DNA of 28,045 bases, from the NCBI GenBank assembly GCA_009787135.1, contig WRGP01000251.1, positions 1-28,045 on the forward strand. The letters are read 5' to 3'. Source of the DNA: Bacillota bacterium. GTDB lineage: Bacteria; Bacillota; Clostridia; Christensenellales; Aristaeellaceae. The stretch's first letter is position 1. Each line of letters opens with the position of its first letter. The notes under the pieces are model-generated. The model was not told the origin of the DNA, did not search any database, and saw nothing but the letters and a program-made list of their open reading frames with translations. A program made the translations under genes and the position numbers. Shown piece after piece: positions 7,581-15,033 of this stretch.

Positions 7581-7624
7581 AGGGAACGCTGCCCCACCAC
7601 CACCACCCAGAACAATCGTTCCCT
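7581..7624. terminator. possible bidirectional stem-loop between convergent genes
   Basis: AGGGAACG (7581-7588) pairs exactly with CGTTCCCT (7617-7624) across a 28-base loop in the 61-base gap between two convergent genes. The long loop and the lack of a clear T-run make termination only a possibility. Confidence 0.3.
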
Positions 7625-7630
7625 CTCTTA

Positions 7631-8620
7631 TCACTCGGAAACCAAAGAATTTATTGTTATCCTTTGGTTTGTAGCATCCATTGTAATATTTGCACCAATT
7701 GGGAGTGTAAACATTGGATGGGTATGTGAACAATCGACTTGAGATAATACGGGTATTTTTTTATTTCGAATAATTTCAGACAATACATCATGCGGCATTC
7801 TCTTAGAATCCTTATCGTCAAAGGCCTCATATTTTCCTAATATCAGCCCGGAAATTCTATCGAAAATACCATTGCATTCTAAGAAGGCAAACCCCCTCTC
7901 CGCCTCACTGATATCCTTCAAAGATTCCTCTATAAACAGAATATCGCCTTCTTTTATACAGGGCATATAGGGACTTCCCCATATACCATACATAGTATCC
8001 AAATTCCCAATAATCAATCGCCCGGTGGCAGTACCTGGTTGCACAGTCACCCATTTATTTTCCACTGCTTTTTTTGTTCTATCCTGTAGTTCCCAATCTA
8101 AATATTCATCAGTCCAAAATGAGGGTTTCTCCAGATGCATCGGAAACTTACGTTTTTCAGACAACATCGCCAACATATACATAAGTGACGCATTGTTGTA
8201 TGGGGGAAATTCGCCGAAAGTAGCTACCAACGCAGGGCCATAGAATACTGGTATAGAACACTTTTCATAAATAGACAATAGTATTGCTGTCATATCTGAA
8301 TAGCCTATAATGATTTTAGGGTTTTTCTTTAAGTATTCATAATCAATATATGGAACCAGCGAATTTGAATTCATGCCACCAATCGTTGACATTATACAAG
8401 AAATTGATGGATCGTGTATCAATGAGTTTATTTCATCCACACGTTCTTGAAGCGTACCAGATCTATAGAAATCTCTTTTGCCCGAAAGCTTTCCTCCTTT
8501 TAGTTTAAACCCCGCATTCACTAAAAAGTCTTGTGCTCTTTTTGTACGTATAGGGCATAGATAAGTGATAGGCTTTGAGGGAGAAAAAAAGCCTATCGTG
8601 TCCCCTTTGTTTAGAAACAT
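7631..8620 (-). CDS. S66 family peptidase (LD-carboxypeptidase / MccF-like)
   Basis: The 329-residue length fits the S66 family. That family includes LD-carboxypeptidases, which trim murein tetrapeptides, and MccF, which destroys microcin C-type aminoacyl nucleotides. The Ser-Glu-His triad can be placed at S108 (IIGYSDMT), E231 (LFIEES) and H299 (CSHTHPMFTLPIG). There is no signal peptide, so it acts in the cytoplasm, where both LdcA and MccF work. The N-terminal NKGDTIGFFSPSKP and the overall spacing resemble MccF-like proteins more than E. coli LdcA; this is a judgement by eye. The coding sequence is clearly more AT-rich than the flanking gdhA and khpB regions, and the gene stands alone between convergent and tandem neighbours, which suggests acquisition by transfer. 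An AGGA site precedes the ATG. Confidence 0.88.
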   Translation of the reverse strand: MFLNKGDTIGFFSPSKPITYLCPIRTKRAQDFLVNAGFKLKGGKLSGKRDFYRSGTLQERVDEINSLIHDPSISCIMSTIGGMNSNSLVPYIDYEYLKKNPKIIIGYSDMTAILLSIYEKCSIPVFYGPALVATFGEFPPYNNASLMYMLAMLSEKRKFPMHLEKPSFWTDEYLDWELQDRTKKAVENKWVTVQPGTATGRLIIGNLDTMYGIWGSPYMPCIKEGDILFIEESLKDISEAERGFAFLECNGIFDRISGLILGKYEAFDDKDSKRMPHDVLSEIIRNKKIPVLSQVDCSHTHPMFTLPIGANITMDATNQRITINSLVSE

Positions 8621-8961
8621 AGATTATCCTGCCTTTCCTTCCCTAAAGCGTTCTCTAGCGCATTGTCCGGACGAATCAAACTATTGTATTCATTCATTGC
8701 TGTAGCCCCAATGATCTAGTTGAAAAGAAGTTATACCTGACTACGCTTGCCACTATCCATAGTGTTCACCGGTCAACCGGCTTTACCCGGATTGCTTCGT
8801 TGCGCTCGCAATGACGGCGAAGCCTTGACGCTGCACGGTCTTTTGCCATATACAGCAACCCTAAGAAAGGATTCTTAAGGGTTCTTCCCTTATTAAGTTA
8901 AGCGGGGGAGGGGCTGGGGGGCAGAGCCCCCCCGGCGCCCTCCCGTTCTGCCTTCCCTCTC
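8621..8961. other. intergenic stretch with repeat-like sequence and GC-rich hairpins
   Basis: No gene was seen. It holds a short interspersed repeat (8787-8820), a CCGGTCAACCGG inverted pair just before it, a TTAAGGG...CCCTTA stem near 8876, and a hairpin of six G residues facing C residues around 8916-8934 (GGGGGGC-AGA-GCCCCCC). One of these stems may end khpB transcription, but none has a T-run. Confidence 0.5.
8787..8820. repeat. REP-like intergenic repeat, copy 1
   Basis: The core ATTGCTTCGTTGCGCTCGCA is followed by ATGACGG, with ATTGC and GCAAT able to pair. A diverged second copy occurs at 16235-16266. This is the type of short repeat found scattered between genes in many bacterial genomes. 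Confidence 0.5.
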
Positions 8962-9966
8962 TTACTTCTTCGGCACAACCACCACATGCCGATAGGGCTC
9001 GTCCCCTTCGCTGTGCGTCGTCACGTCCGGATTCTCCTGCAAGCTCGAATGCAGAATCCTCCGCTCATAAGGGTTCATGGGCTCCAAAGACACCTTCCGC
9101 CCCGTCTTCACCGCGCGGCCCGCCATGCGGGACGCCAGCCGTACCAAGGCATCCTCGCGCTTGGCGCGGTAGTTTTCCGTATCAAGCGTCACGCGGATAT
9201 AATTTTCCTGTCCCCGGTTTACCTGCAAACTGGTCAAATACTGCAAAGCGTCCAGGGTTTCACCGCGGCGGCCAATGAGGATGCCCAGCGTATCGCCGTA
9301 CATTGATACGTATAGATGGCCCTCCTCATTCTGCTTGGCCTCCACCTGCACGTCCACGCCCATGCGCCGCGTCACCTCCAGCAGGAACTGCTGGGCACGG
9401 CCTTGAGACGTGCTTGGATCATGAATATCAATATGTTCCGGCGCCGGCACGGGCTGGTATTCTTGAGCCTCGGCATATGCCTCCTCCCGATACTCCTCGC
9501 GCGGCAAGCGTTGCCTGGGCGCGGTCTTTGCCCTTGGCTTCCCGGCAGCGGCTGCGGCCTGCCCTGGCAGCGGCGCGTTCTTAAACCGCTCCATCACATC
9601 ATTGCTTTTCGGTCTGTCCGCCCCGTTGGAACCCATAGCCGCATGGCCGCGCGATTTTTCCTGCGGCTTTTTCTCCGGAAGGGCTTTCTTCTCTGCCGGC
9701 GCCGCCCGCTTTTCTTTGGGGGACGGCATCTCCGTGCGCAGAGCCCCCTGCAGGTCGATGCCCAGGTTGTCCTCCTCTTCATCATCCCTATTCGACAGCA
9801 GGGTCATGCGCACCGTCGCGGGTTTGCTGCCAAAGACCCCAAACAAGCCCTTCGCGCCTTCCTGCAATATATCCACCTTACAGTCCGATATGGAACAATT
9901 CAGCTTGTTAAGCCCTTCATTTACGGCCTCTTCAATCGTGCGGGCGGACACCTCTATGCTTTTCAC
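8962..9966 (-). CDS. khpB: RNA-binding protein KhpB (Jag / EloR)
   Basis: The domain order is that of Jag/KhpB. A Jag-N domain spans residues 1-57 (IEVSARTIEEAVNEGLNKL and GLFGVFGSKPA). A Lys/Pro/Ala-rich low-complexity linker runs to about 185. A KH domain follows with the GxxG-type loop IGRRGETLDAL. An R3H domain forms the C-terminus, with the RxxxH signature in NPYERRILHSSL. In Streptococcus and Lactobacillus KhpB/EloR controls cell elongation and binds RNA with KhpA. At 334 residues it is longer than many relatives because of the linker. The start is a GTG whose GTGA overlaps the yidC stop, with GGAGGT upstream, so it is translated from the yidC transcript. Position after yidC is the usual one. 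Confidence 0.93.
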   Translation of the reverse strand: MKSIEVSARTIEEAVNEGLNKLNCSISDCKVDILQEGAKGLFGVFGSKPATVRMTLLSNRDDEEEDNLGIDLQGALRTEMPSPKEKRAAPAEKKALPEKKPQEKSRGHAAMGSNGADRPKSNDVMERFKNAPLPGQAAAAAGKPRAKTAPRQRLPREEYREEAYAEAQEYQPVPAPEHIDIHDPSTSQGRAQQFLLEVTRRMGVDVQVEAKQNEEGHLYVSMYGDTLGILIGRRGETLDALQYLTSLQVNRGQENYIRVTLDTENYRAKREDALVRLASRMAGRAVKTGRKVSLEPMNPYERRILHSSLQENPDVTTHSEGDEPYRHVVVVPKK

Positions 9967-10946
9967 CTTAGTTTTACCTCCTCAGCTTGCGCGGCGGCTT
10001 TTCGATCTTGCGCCTCAAAGTATTGCCTGAAAACGAATTGTTGAATCATGACCACAAGGTTCGTTACCACCCAGTACAAGGAATAGGCAGCGTTGGACCC
10101 CGCGCAGATATAAATTGAGAAAAGCGGAAAAAACCATTTCATAAAAGCGCCCGTGCCGGCCTGGCCCTCCTGCTGGGGCTGCTGGGGCTGCGGGTTGAGC
10201 GTGTAGGCAAAAAATTGGGTGACAAACGCGAGAAGGGGCAGAATGAAGAAGCCGTTGGGCAGCCTAAAGAGGGTGAGGGAAAACAGAATCATGTTGATGG
10301 TGCCGCCTGGCAGCGGCGTCGCGTTGTAAAACGGCAGCACGATCTTCTGGTATACGTCCCCGCTCACAAAGGCGCGCAAGGCCGTCATTTCCTCGGCGGT
10401 GATCAAGCCCTCGATGGAGTTGCCCACAGCCGACAGCGCGTTTGCAGCGCTTGGCAGCACGGAGTTAAAAGGCGAATCAGCCACCCATAGGTTCTTAATC
10501 CACAGAAACGGCTCCACCAGCGAATGCAAAGGAGGCAAAACCGCATGAATATCGCTTGCCTCGGTCATATCACCCACCACGCTTTGGATGGATAAAAGCG
10601 AGCGAACCAGCTCCTGATTGGCCATGGAACGTATGGCGCCAAACATAATGAAGAAGATTGGCAGGGTGAGCAGCATTGGCAGGCAGGAACCCAATGGATT
10701 AATCTTCTCCTTCTGATACAGCTCCGCCTGCTTCTTCTGCAGCTTTTCTTTATCATTGGCGTATTTTTTTTGCAGCGCCTGCAGCTGCGGGTTCAGCTTC
10801 TCCATGCGGCGCATGGACTTGCGGCTCTTGTAGTCAAACGGCAGCAATATCACGCGGATGAGGACGGTAAACAGGATGACCGCCAAGCCATGGCTTCCCA
10901 CCAGATTTGTAATGCCCGCCAGCATGGATTGAAAAAACGCGCTCAA
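9963..10946 (-). CDS. yidC: membrane protein insertase YidC/Oxa1
   Basis: This is a Gram-positive-type YidC of 327 residues that inserts and folds membrane proteins with or without SecYEG. The start is a TTG at 10946, 7 bases after GGAGG. The first segment is membrane-spanning and contains the conserved polar-groove arginine (TVLIRVILLPF, about R31). It is followed by the charged cytoplasmic hairpin with KSRKSMRRMEKLNPQLQALQ. Further hydrophobic segments lie near 95-115, 210-235 and 265-295. Unlike Bacillus SpoIIIJ there is no lipoprotein signal peptide before the first helix. The position between yidD and khpB is conserved across Firmicutes. Confidence 0.95.
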   Translation of the reverse strand: MSAFFQSMLAGITNLVGSHGLAVILFTVLIRVILLPFDYKSRKSMRRMEKLNPQLQALQKKYANDKEKLQKKQAELYQKEKINPLGSCLPMLLTLPIFFIMFGAIRSMANQELVRSLLSIQSVVGDMTEASDIHAVLPPLHSLVEPFLWIKNLWVADSPFNSVLPSAANALSAVGNSIEGLITAEEMTALRAFVSGDVYQKIVLPFYNATPLPGGTINMILFSLTLFRLPNGFFILPLLAFVTQFFAYTLNPQPQQPQQEGQAGTGAFMKWFFPLFSIYICAGSNAAYSLYWVVTNLVVMIQQFVFRQYFEAQDRKAAAQAEEVKLR

Positions 10947-10987
10947 TTCGTGGCCTCCTTCAAAGGCTTATCCGCGCGCCGCCTTTG

Positions 10988-11203
10988 TTACGGCACCGGG
11001 TCGTATGGCTCTCGCCTGGTAAAAGGGTGACACCTGAGGATACGCCTTGCCGCCAGCCATCCGCCCTTTGCCGCGCCGTATTTTTCAACAGCCTGGCGCG
11101 CGTATTCCGAACAGGTGGGGATATAGTGGCACATCGGGCGGCTGTGTGGGCTGATCCGCCGCTGATAATAGCCGATCCCCCGCAAAAACAGGCGTTTCAT
11201 CAT
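10988..11203 (-). CDS. yidD: membrane protein insertion efficiency factor YidD
   Basis: This 71-residue protein carries the family core YYQRRISPHS and CHYIPTCSEYARQAVEKYGA, followed by the RRILRCHPF motif with its conserved cysteine. YidD is a small membrane-associated protein that helps YidC-dependent insertion. The ATG at 11203 overlaps the rnpA stop by ATGA, so it is coupled to rnpA. A second ATG directly follows and is an alternative start. Confidence 0.95.
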   Translation of the reverse strand: MMKRLFLRGIGYYQRRISPHSRPMCHYIPTCSEYARQAVEKYGAAKGGWLAARRILRCHPFTRREPYDPVP

Positions 11204-11544
11204 GTGCCGCTTCCCTCTTCCCGCAAAACTCCCTGCCCGCGAAGCAACTTCTCCATCGCGGCATGAAGCCTTGCGGAATCGGCCCCCACAGCCCCCACGC
11301 GCGCGATGATGACGTAAAGGCCCGGCCTTAGCCTCGGCAAAAAAAGACGAAACTGCTCTCGCAGGCAGCGTTTCACACGGTTGCGCACAACGCTGTTGCC
11401 AACCTTCCGGCTGACCGAAAAACCCACCTGCAGGTGTGGGCCACGGACATGGAGCAATACCATCTCGCGGCAGGCACAGGACTTGCCTTTATGATAGACG
11501 TATTGAAACTGCTTGTTTTTCCGTAGGCGAAAGGCACGCTGCAT
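11200..11544 (-). CDS. rnpA: ribonuclease P protein component
   Basis: RnpA is the small basic protein subunit that helps the RNA subunit cut the 5' leader from tRNA precursors. The 114-residue product has the N-terminal RLRKNKQFQYVYHKGK and the central RNR-type signature GNSVVRNRVKRCLREQFR. Length and basic charge are as expected. It lies between rpmH and yidD, the usual order. A candidate promoter of its own lies in the 104-base gap after rpmH, so it may be transcribed both from rpmH and independently. Confidence 0.96.
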   Translation of the reverse strand: MQRAFRLRKNKQFQYVYHKGKSCACREMVLLHVRGPHLQVGFSVSRKVGNSVVRNRVKRCLREQFRLFLPRLRPGLYVIIARVGAVGADSARLHAAMEKLLRGQGVLREEGSGT

Positions 11545-11561
11545 CCTCTTGTCTTTCCTTT

Positions 11562-11589
11562 ATAATATACAGATAGCACAAATGTACAA
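11562..11589 (-). promoter_or_regulatory. candidate internal promoter before rnpA
   Basis: On the minus strand TTGTAC (11584-11589) and TATTAT (11562-11567) are 16 bases apart, shortly before the rnpA ATG. It could raise rnpA-yidD-yidC-khpB expression independently of rpmH. Confidence 0.4.
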
Positions 11590-11592
11590 CGA

Positions 11593-11613
11593 GCCCGACC
11601 AAACAGATCGGGC
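11593..11613 (-). terminator. stem-loop between rpmH and rnpA without T-run
   Basis: GCCCGA and TCGGGC pair across a 9-base loop just after the rpmH stop. With no run of T it is more likely a partial attenuator or an mRNA processing site than a full terminator. Confidence 0.35.
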
Positions 11614-11648
11614 AATGTCGCGTCACCAAGTGTGTTCAGTTGTGACCG

Positions 11649-11783
11649 TCATACCGTCAGGACCTTGCGGCCACGGAGACGTCGGCGGGCCAACACGCTG
11701 CGTCCGCTCTTGGTTTTCATGCGGGCGCGGAACCCGTGCACCTTACTGCGCTGGCGCTTTTTCGGCTGGTACGTACGAAACAT
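11649..11783 (-). CDS. rpmH: 50S ribosomal protein L34
   Basis: The 44-residue product is strongly basic and matches L34 throughout: MFRTYQPKKRQRSKVHGFRA, then MKTKSGRSVLARRR and RGRKVL near the end. The start has an AAGGAG site. It heads the conserved rpmH-rnpA-yidD-yidC-khpB run and is served by a perfect-consensus promoter. In many Firmicutes dnaA lies on the other side of rpmH; here a small membrane protein and noc take that place. Confidence 0.97.
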   Translation of the reverse strand: MFRTYQPKKRQRSKVHGFRARMKTKSGRSVLARRRLRGRKVLTV

Positions 11784-11805
11784 GGTACAACACTCCTTCA
11801 ACGGC

Positions 11806-11874
11806 CCCTGCAAGGCCTAATGTACAGCCCATATATTATATGAAAAAAGACAAGCTGTGTCAAGCCTTGCAGGG
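11806..11874. repeat. 11-bp inverted repeat flanking the rpmH promoter
   Basis: CCCTGCAAGGC at 11806-11816 and its exact reverse complement GCCTTGCAGGG at 11864-11874 bracket the promoter. One arm lies in the transcribed leader and the other just upstream of the -35 box. Confidence 0.5.
11835..11863 (-). promoter_or_regulatory. perfect-consensus promoter of rpmH
   Basis: On the minus strand TTGACA (11858-11863) and TATAAT (11835-11840) are separated by exactly 17 bases. The predicted leader is about 45 bases long. Confidence 0.92.
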
Positions 11875-11922
11875 ATATGTTTTGAAGGCTCACATCGTGA
11901 ACACCCCTCGCGTTTGTTTTTA

Positions 11923-12189
11923 TTATGGAAGTATAAGCGTATCGGCTTCCAGCCATCGTCGGCCCGTTCCAGGGCGCGTCCCCGTTCGTCCCCATAGTCC
12001 GTTCGGCCCCCTGATGAGGCTCGCCGTACGCTTGACCCACAGGAAATTGCGCTTGATGCCCGCCCCCCGCCACTTGGCAAGGAGCGTCTCATCCACCCAT
12101 GGAACCAACGCCTGAAGCGCCGCGCGCAGCGCGTTCGCGCCAACCAGCAGCACGCATACCAGCAGAATCCCAATGGAAATTTTCAGCAT
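11923..12189 (-). CDS. small single-span membrane protein between noc and rpmH
   Basis: The ATG at 12189 sits 5 bases after GGAGG, giving 88 residues; a longer in-frame start at 12216 has no such site. Residues 4-27 (ISIGILLVCVLLVGANAL) form one membrane helix. A mostly basic soluble tail follows, with Trp, Gly and Arg residues. There is no lipobox, so it is probably anchored with the tail in the cytoplasm. I recognise no family. Base composition matches the neighbours and it is co-oriented with noc and rpmH. It may be a lineage-specific gene, or a chance ORF with a good start site. Confidence 0.5.
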   Translation of the reverse strand: MLKISIGILLVCVLLVGANALRAALQALVPWVDETLLAKWRGAGIKRNFLWVKRTASLIRGPNGLWGRTGTRPGTGRRWLEADTLILP

Positions 12190-12465
12190 AAGAACCTCCA
12201 CATCTGTCCATGGCATTTAAAGAACTGTCACGGCCACCCCGCGGCGTCGCTTTCTGTAGCAGGAGAAGGACCTATTGCCTCCCATATGACTTGAACGAGA
12301 CGCGCACAGCGCGCTTTGCGAAACTCCCGCGGCTGCCCGCGCCGCGAGGGGACCCTTGCGGTTCCGCCATCTTCAATGCTTTACACCCGAATATGTCGGG
12401 GAACAGTCGACGGCCGCGAGACGGACCCTCACCCGGGCATGGCGGTTGTAAACCCCAAAAACCTT

Positions 12466-13332
12466 TCATCCCCCTTTTCGATGTTCTTCATTTGTCTGCG
12501 AAAGAGCTTGTACGCCCCGGGGCCGTTTTGGCACACGCACCGCGATCTCTACATACGCATCCCGATCCTTAATTTCGGCCTCCGCATGGAGACCTGCCGC
12601 CTGCATCTGGCGAATGATATCGCGGATGGCGTTGACGTAGAGACGGTGGTCGCGTATCAAAGCAATCACGCTTCGCCTGGCCGGTGGCGGTAAGGGCAGC
12701 GCCGCCAGCATGCTGGCCACAAGCGCTTCGCCCTGTTTTACGGTTAGCTTCTGTTCCGCCATGCGCCGCGCCGCGTCCAACTGCAAAGCGGAAAGCGGGA
12801 GCGGGAGCAGGGCCCGCGCGTGGCGCTCTGTTAAACCAGACGTGCGCAGCGCCTCGCACACAGGGGGGTCAAGCTTCAAAAGCCTCAGCTTGTTGGCGAT
12901 CGAACTCTGACTTCGACCAATCCGTGCCGCCAGCGCTTCCTGCGTCATCGCGCAGTCCTTCAGCGCCGCCGCGTAGCCTTCGGCCTCATCCAGGTAGTGC
13001 AGATCCTCCCGCTGCAAATTCTCCACCAACGCCATCAGCGCGCTACCCGCTTCGGTCACGGACAGAACCAATGCGTCAATGTGCGTCAGCCCGAGCTGTC
13101 GACAGGCCCGAAGCCGCCGCTCACCGGCGATGAGTTCATACCGCGCGATGTCCACTGCGCGCACGGCGATCGGCTGCAGCAAGCCTAATTGCCGTATGGA
13201 CGTAGCGAGCGCTTCGATCGATTGGCCGTCGAAGCTGCGCCTGGGTTGATGGGGATTGGGAAGGATCTCCTGAACCGGGATGCTCCATACGCTTACGGTG
13301 CTCTGAAGCGCGTGTCGGGCTGCTCGCGGCAT
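12466..13332 (-). CDS. noc: ParB/Noc family DNA-binding protein, probably nucleoid occlusion protein Noc
   Basis: The 288-residue product has the ParB/Noc N-terminal CTPase fold: IPVQEILPNPHQPRRSF, AGERRLRACRQLG (residues 69-81) and the LVENLQREDL box (102-111). The helix-turn-helix at 129-154 reads MTQEALAARIGRSQSSIANK. The QSSIANKLRLLKL form is closer to Noc than to ParB, where RSYVAN is more usual. Noc marks chromosomal DNA and keeps the division septum away from it. No parA/soj gene lies next to it, which also favours Noc. The short N-terminal MPRAARHALQSTVSVW could be the membrane-binding helix known from Bacillus Noc; this is an inference. GGAGG precedes the ATG. A plain ParB cannot be excluded. 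Confidence 0.85.
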   Translation of the reverse strand: MPRAARHALQSTVSVWSIPVQEILPNPHQPRRSFDGQSIEALATSIRQLGLLQPIAVRAVDIARYELIAGERRLRACRQLGLTHIDALVLSVTEAGSALMALVENLQREDLHYLDEAEGYAAALKDCAMTQEALAARIGRSQSSIANKLRLLKLDPPVCEALRTSGLTERHARALLPLPLSALQLDAARRMAEQKLTVKQGEALVASMLAALPLPPPARRSVIALIRDHRLYVNAIRDIIRQMQAAGLHAEAEIKDRDAYVEIAVRVPKRPRGVQALSQTNEEHRKGG

Positions 13333-13659
13333 AGTTGCCTCCTCACGTCTGATGAACCGCTTAATTCGTCAGGGTGGACAAGAATCCTTCTAGCGCCCAA
13401 AGAGAACCGTTCGACGCGAAATGTTGCCTGTGTGCGGTCTTGTATGGGGCATAAAGCCTCTTGTACAAGCCCAATGGACAAGCTTTGACGCGGGGGGCAA
13501 GCATGCGGGGGGATTCGCCGCGAAAGGAGGGGTTTCTCTACGGGAAAAATTTTTTCTCATGCCTCATATGCATGCAGGATATATGATTGCGGCGCCGACG
13601 GATCGGAAAAGGCCGTATACGCTCCGCCTAGATGACGCCGTATTGCCGGGCGGTCTCCT
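13333..13659. other. intergenic stretch between noc and the Crp-like gene
   Basis: It must contain the noc leader and promoter. A weak candidate lies near 13435-13475, where CTTGTACAAG and a second CTTGTA occur on either side of a GC-rich segment. I found no parS-like TGTTTCACGTGAAACA site, no DnaA-box cluster and no RNA gene. The last part, near 13560-13600, contains overlapping CATATGCATGC palindromes of unknown meaning. Confidence 0.4.
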
Positions 13660-14325
13660 TCAAAGCAGCCGGAATGTATTTTTATGATAGTCTATCAGCC
13701 CGTCGCGCTTCATTGCCGATAATTCGCGCGACAGCGCGCTGCGCTCGACGTGTAAATATTCGGCCAGCGCGGTCCGGTCATAGGGTATGCTGAATACGCG
13801 GCCGCGGCGGCCGGGGGCGGCTTCATCCGACGCACGCTTGAGGAAGTATATAATTTTTTCCCGCATGGTGGGCTTTGTTATACAGGCTATTCTGTCGAGC
13901 AGCTCAAAATATTTTTCCGAAACTCTGTTCAATAGATTGCGTATCAGTTTATCATGATTCTCGCACCGCCTCGCACATGGGCTGAGCAGGTTCGCGACGG
14001 GCAGTAACAGCGCCGAAACCCTCTCCAAAGCCGTCACGGTGACCGGGCTTCGGCGTTCGTTACGCAAAGACAAAACATCGCCGAAAACGCTCCCGCTTGC
14101 GAGCCTTGAAATAATAAGGCGTTTGCCCGACATATCGAGTTTGGACGCTTCCACCAAGCCCGTTACGATAATGCCCATGCAGTCAGCGTTTTCATGTTCC
14201 CAAAGCAGGTTCTCCCCTTTATCATAATATCTCACGCGCGCTTTCAAACATTCCAGCATCGCCTTTTGCTCAGCTTCCGTCATGCCCTCCAGCAGAGGGT
14301 TCGGCGGTATTGTCAATGCGTTCAT
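13660..14325 (-). CDS. Crp/Fnr family transcriptional regulator
   Basis: The 221-residue product starts at the ATG at 14325 after AGAGGT; the frame is open further upstream, but that part overlaps the promoter. Residues 10-115 form the cyclic-nucleotide-binding-type beta roll (SGKRLIISRLASGSVFGDVL). A long dimer helix follows, and the C-terminal winged helix-turn-helix at 183-211 reads YDRTALAEYLHVERSALSRE. It lacks the N-terminal cysteine cluster of oxygen-sensing FNR, and the residues that bind cAMP in Crp are not obvious, so the ligand is unknown. It is divergent from a predicted ECF transporter component and shares a palindrome with it, which suggests joint control. Confidence 0.9.
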   Translation of the reverse strand: MNALTIPPNPLLEGMTEAEQKAMLECLKARVRYYDKGENLLWEHENADCMGIIVTGLVEASKLDMSGKRLIISRLASGSVFGDVLSLRNERRSPVTVTALERVSALLLPVANLLSPCARRCENHDKLIRNLLNRVSEKYFELLDRIACITKPTMREKIIYFLKRASDEAAPGRRGRVFSIPYDRTALAEYLHVERSALSRELSAMKRDGLIDYHKNTFRLL

Positions 14326-14345
14326 GATGACCTCTTTTACAAAAC

Positions 14346-14359
14346 GTTGCGTGCGCAAC
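14346..14359. promoter_or_regulatory. palindromic operator between the Crp-like and ECF S-component genes
   Basis: GTTGCGTGCGCAAC has 6-base arms around TG. It lies downstream of the Crp-like gene's -10 box, where binding would repress. Relative to a TATACT box at 14382-14387 of the divergent gene its centre is at about -41.5, the position of a class II activator site. Confidence 0.55.
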
Positions 14360-14375
14360 ATACATTCCATGATGA

Positions 14376-14404
14376 TTATAGTATACTTGCCGCGGAAAAT
14401 CAAT
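14376..14404 (-). promoter_or_regulatory. promoter of the Crp-like gene
   Basis: On the minus strand TTGATT and TATAAT are separated by the 17-base spacer TTCCGCGGCAAGTATAC. The -10 box is consensus. Predicted transcription starts about 45 bases before the ATG at 14325. Confidence 0.7.
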
Positions 14405-14421
14405 AAGGAGGTATGTTTCCT

Positions 14422-14997
14422 ATGCAAATGGGTGTGCGAAAAAATATTCTATGGATCACGCGCACGGCCGTTTTGACGGCGCTGCTGGTGGCGGCGCAGT
14501 TTTTGACCGCGCCGCTGGGCAATCAATACGTTACAGGATCCGCGGTGAATCTGCTGCTGATTGTTTCATTTTTGACTTGCGGGCTGGCGACGGGCTTGAC
14601 GGTAGCCATTGTCTCGCCGGTATGCGCGTTTCTTGCCGGCGTCGGATTTTCTTTCCCGCCGCTTATCCCTTTCGTGGCGCTTGGAAACGCGGCGCTGGTC
14701 ATGGCCTGGTTTTTTTGGGGGGTGCTTATGAAATCCGCTGCGCCCGGCATGCGGCATAAAACCATGTACTACCTGCTCGCGGCAGCGGCGGCTGTCATGA
14801 AATTTTTGACGTTATACGCGGGCATTGTTTTATTTGCCATACCGTATCTGCTTGACCTGAACGAAAAGCAGCGTGTTATGCTGACCTTATCGTTTTCGTA
14901 TCCACAGATTATAACGGCTGCCATCGGGGGCATCATTGCCCTTGCCGTTATGCCTCCCCTGCAAAAGGCGCTTCGATCCTTTGGCAGGGGCGTTTAA
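14422..14997 (+). CDS. ECF-type transporter S component-like membrane protein
   Basis: The 191-residue protein is almost entirely hydrophobic, with about six membrane spans, for example VLTALLVAAQFL, VNLLLIVSFLTCGLATGLTV and PLIPFVALGNAALVMAWFF. Size and the RTAVLTALLVA opening resemble substrate-binding (S) components of energy-coupling-factor vitamin transporters. I chose the ATG at 14422, which is 9 bases after AAGGAGGT; the earlier ATG at 14413 directly touches the ribosome-binding site. The substrate cannot be read from the sequence. No ECF ATPase or T component is nearby, as is usual for group II systems that share one energising module. Expression is probably controlled by the divergent Crp-like regulator. 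Confidence 0.75.
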   Translation: MQMGVRKNILWITRTAVLTALLVAAQFLTAPLGNQYVTGSAVNLLLIVSFLTCGLATGLTVAIVSPVCAFLAGVGFSFPPLIPFVALGNAALVMAWFFWGVLMKSAAPGMRHKTMYYLLAAAAAVMKFLTLYAGIVLFAIPYLLDLNEKQRVMLTLSFSYPQIITAAIGGIIALAVMPPLQKALRSFGRGV

Positions 14998-15033
14998 AAC
15001 TTAGCCAAAGCATCGTTTGCAGTATCGCTTGCG

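Noticed and set aside
12272..12469. 65-codon frame overlapping the noc stop by ATGA
   Set aside because: The overlap is suggestive, but the product is Gly/Pro/Arg-rich without structure, and the purine-rich stretch directly touches the ATG, which is too close for a ribosome-binding site.
12190..13660. Replication origin near noc
   Set aside because: No cluster of TTATCCACA-type DnaA boxes, no AT-rich unwinding region and no parS-like site could be seen.
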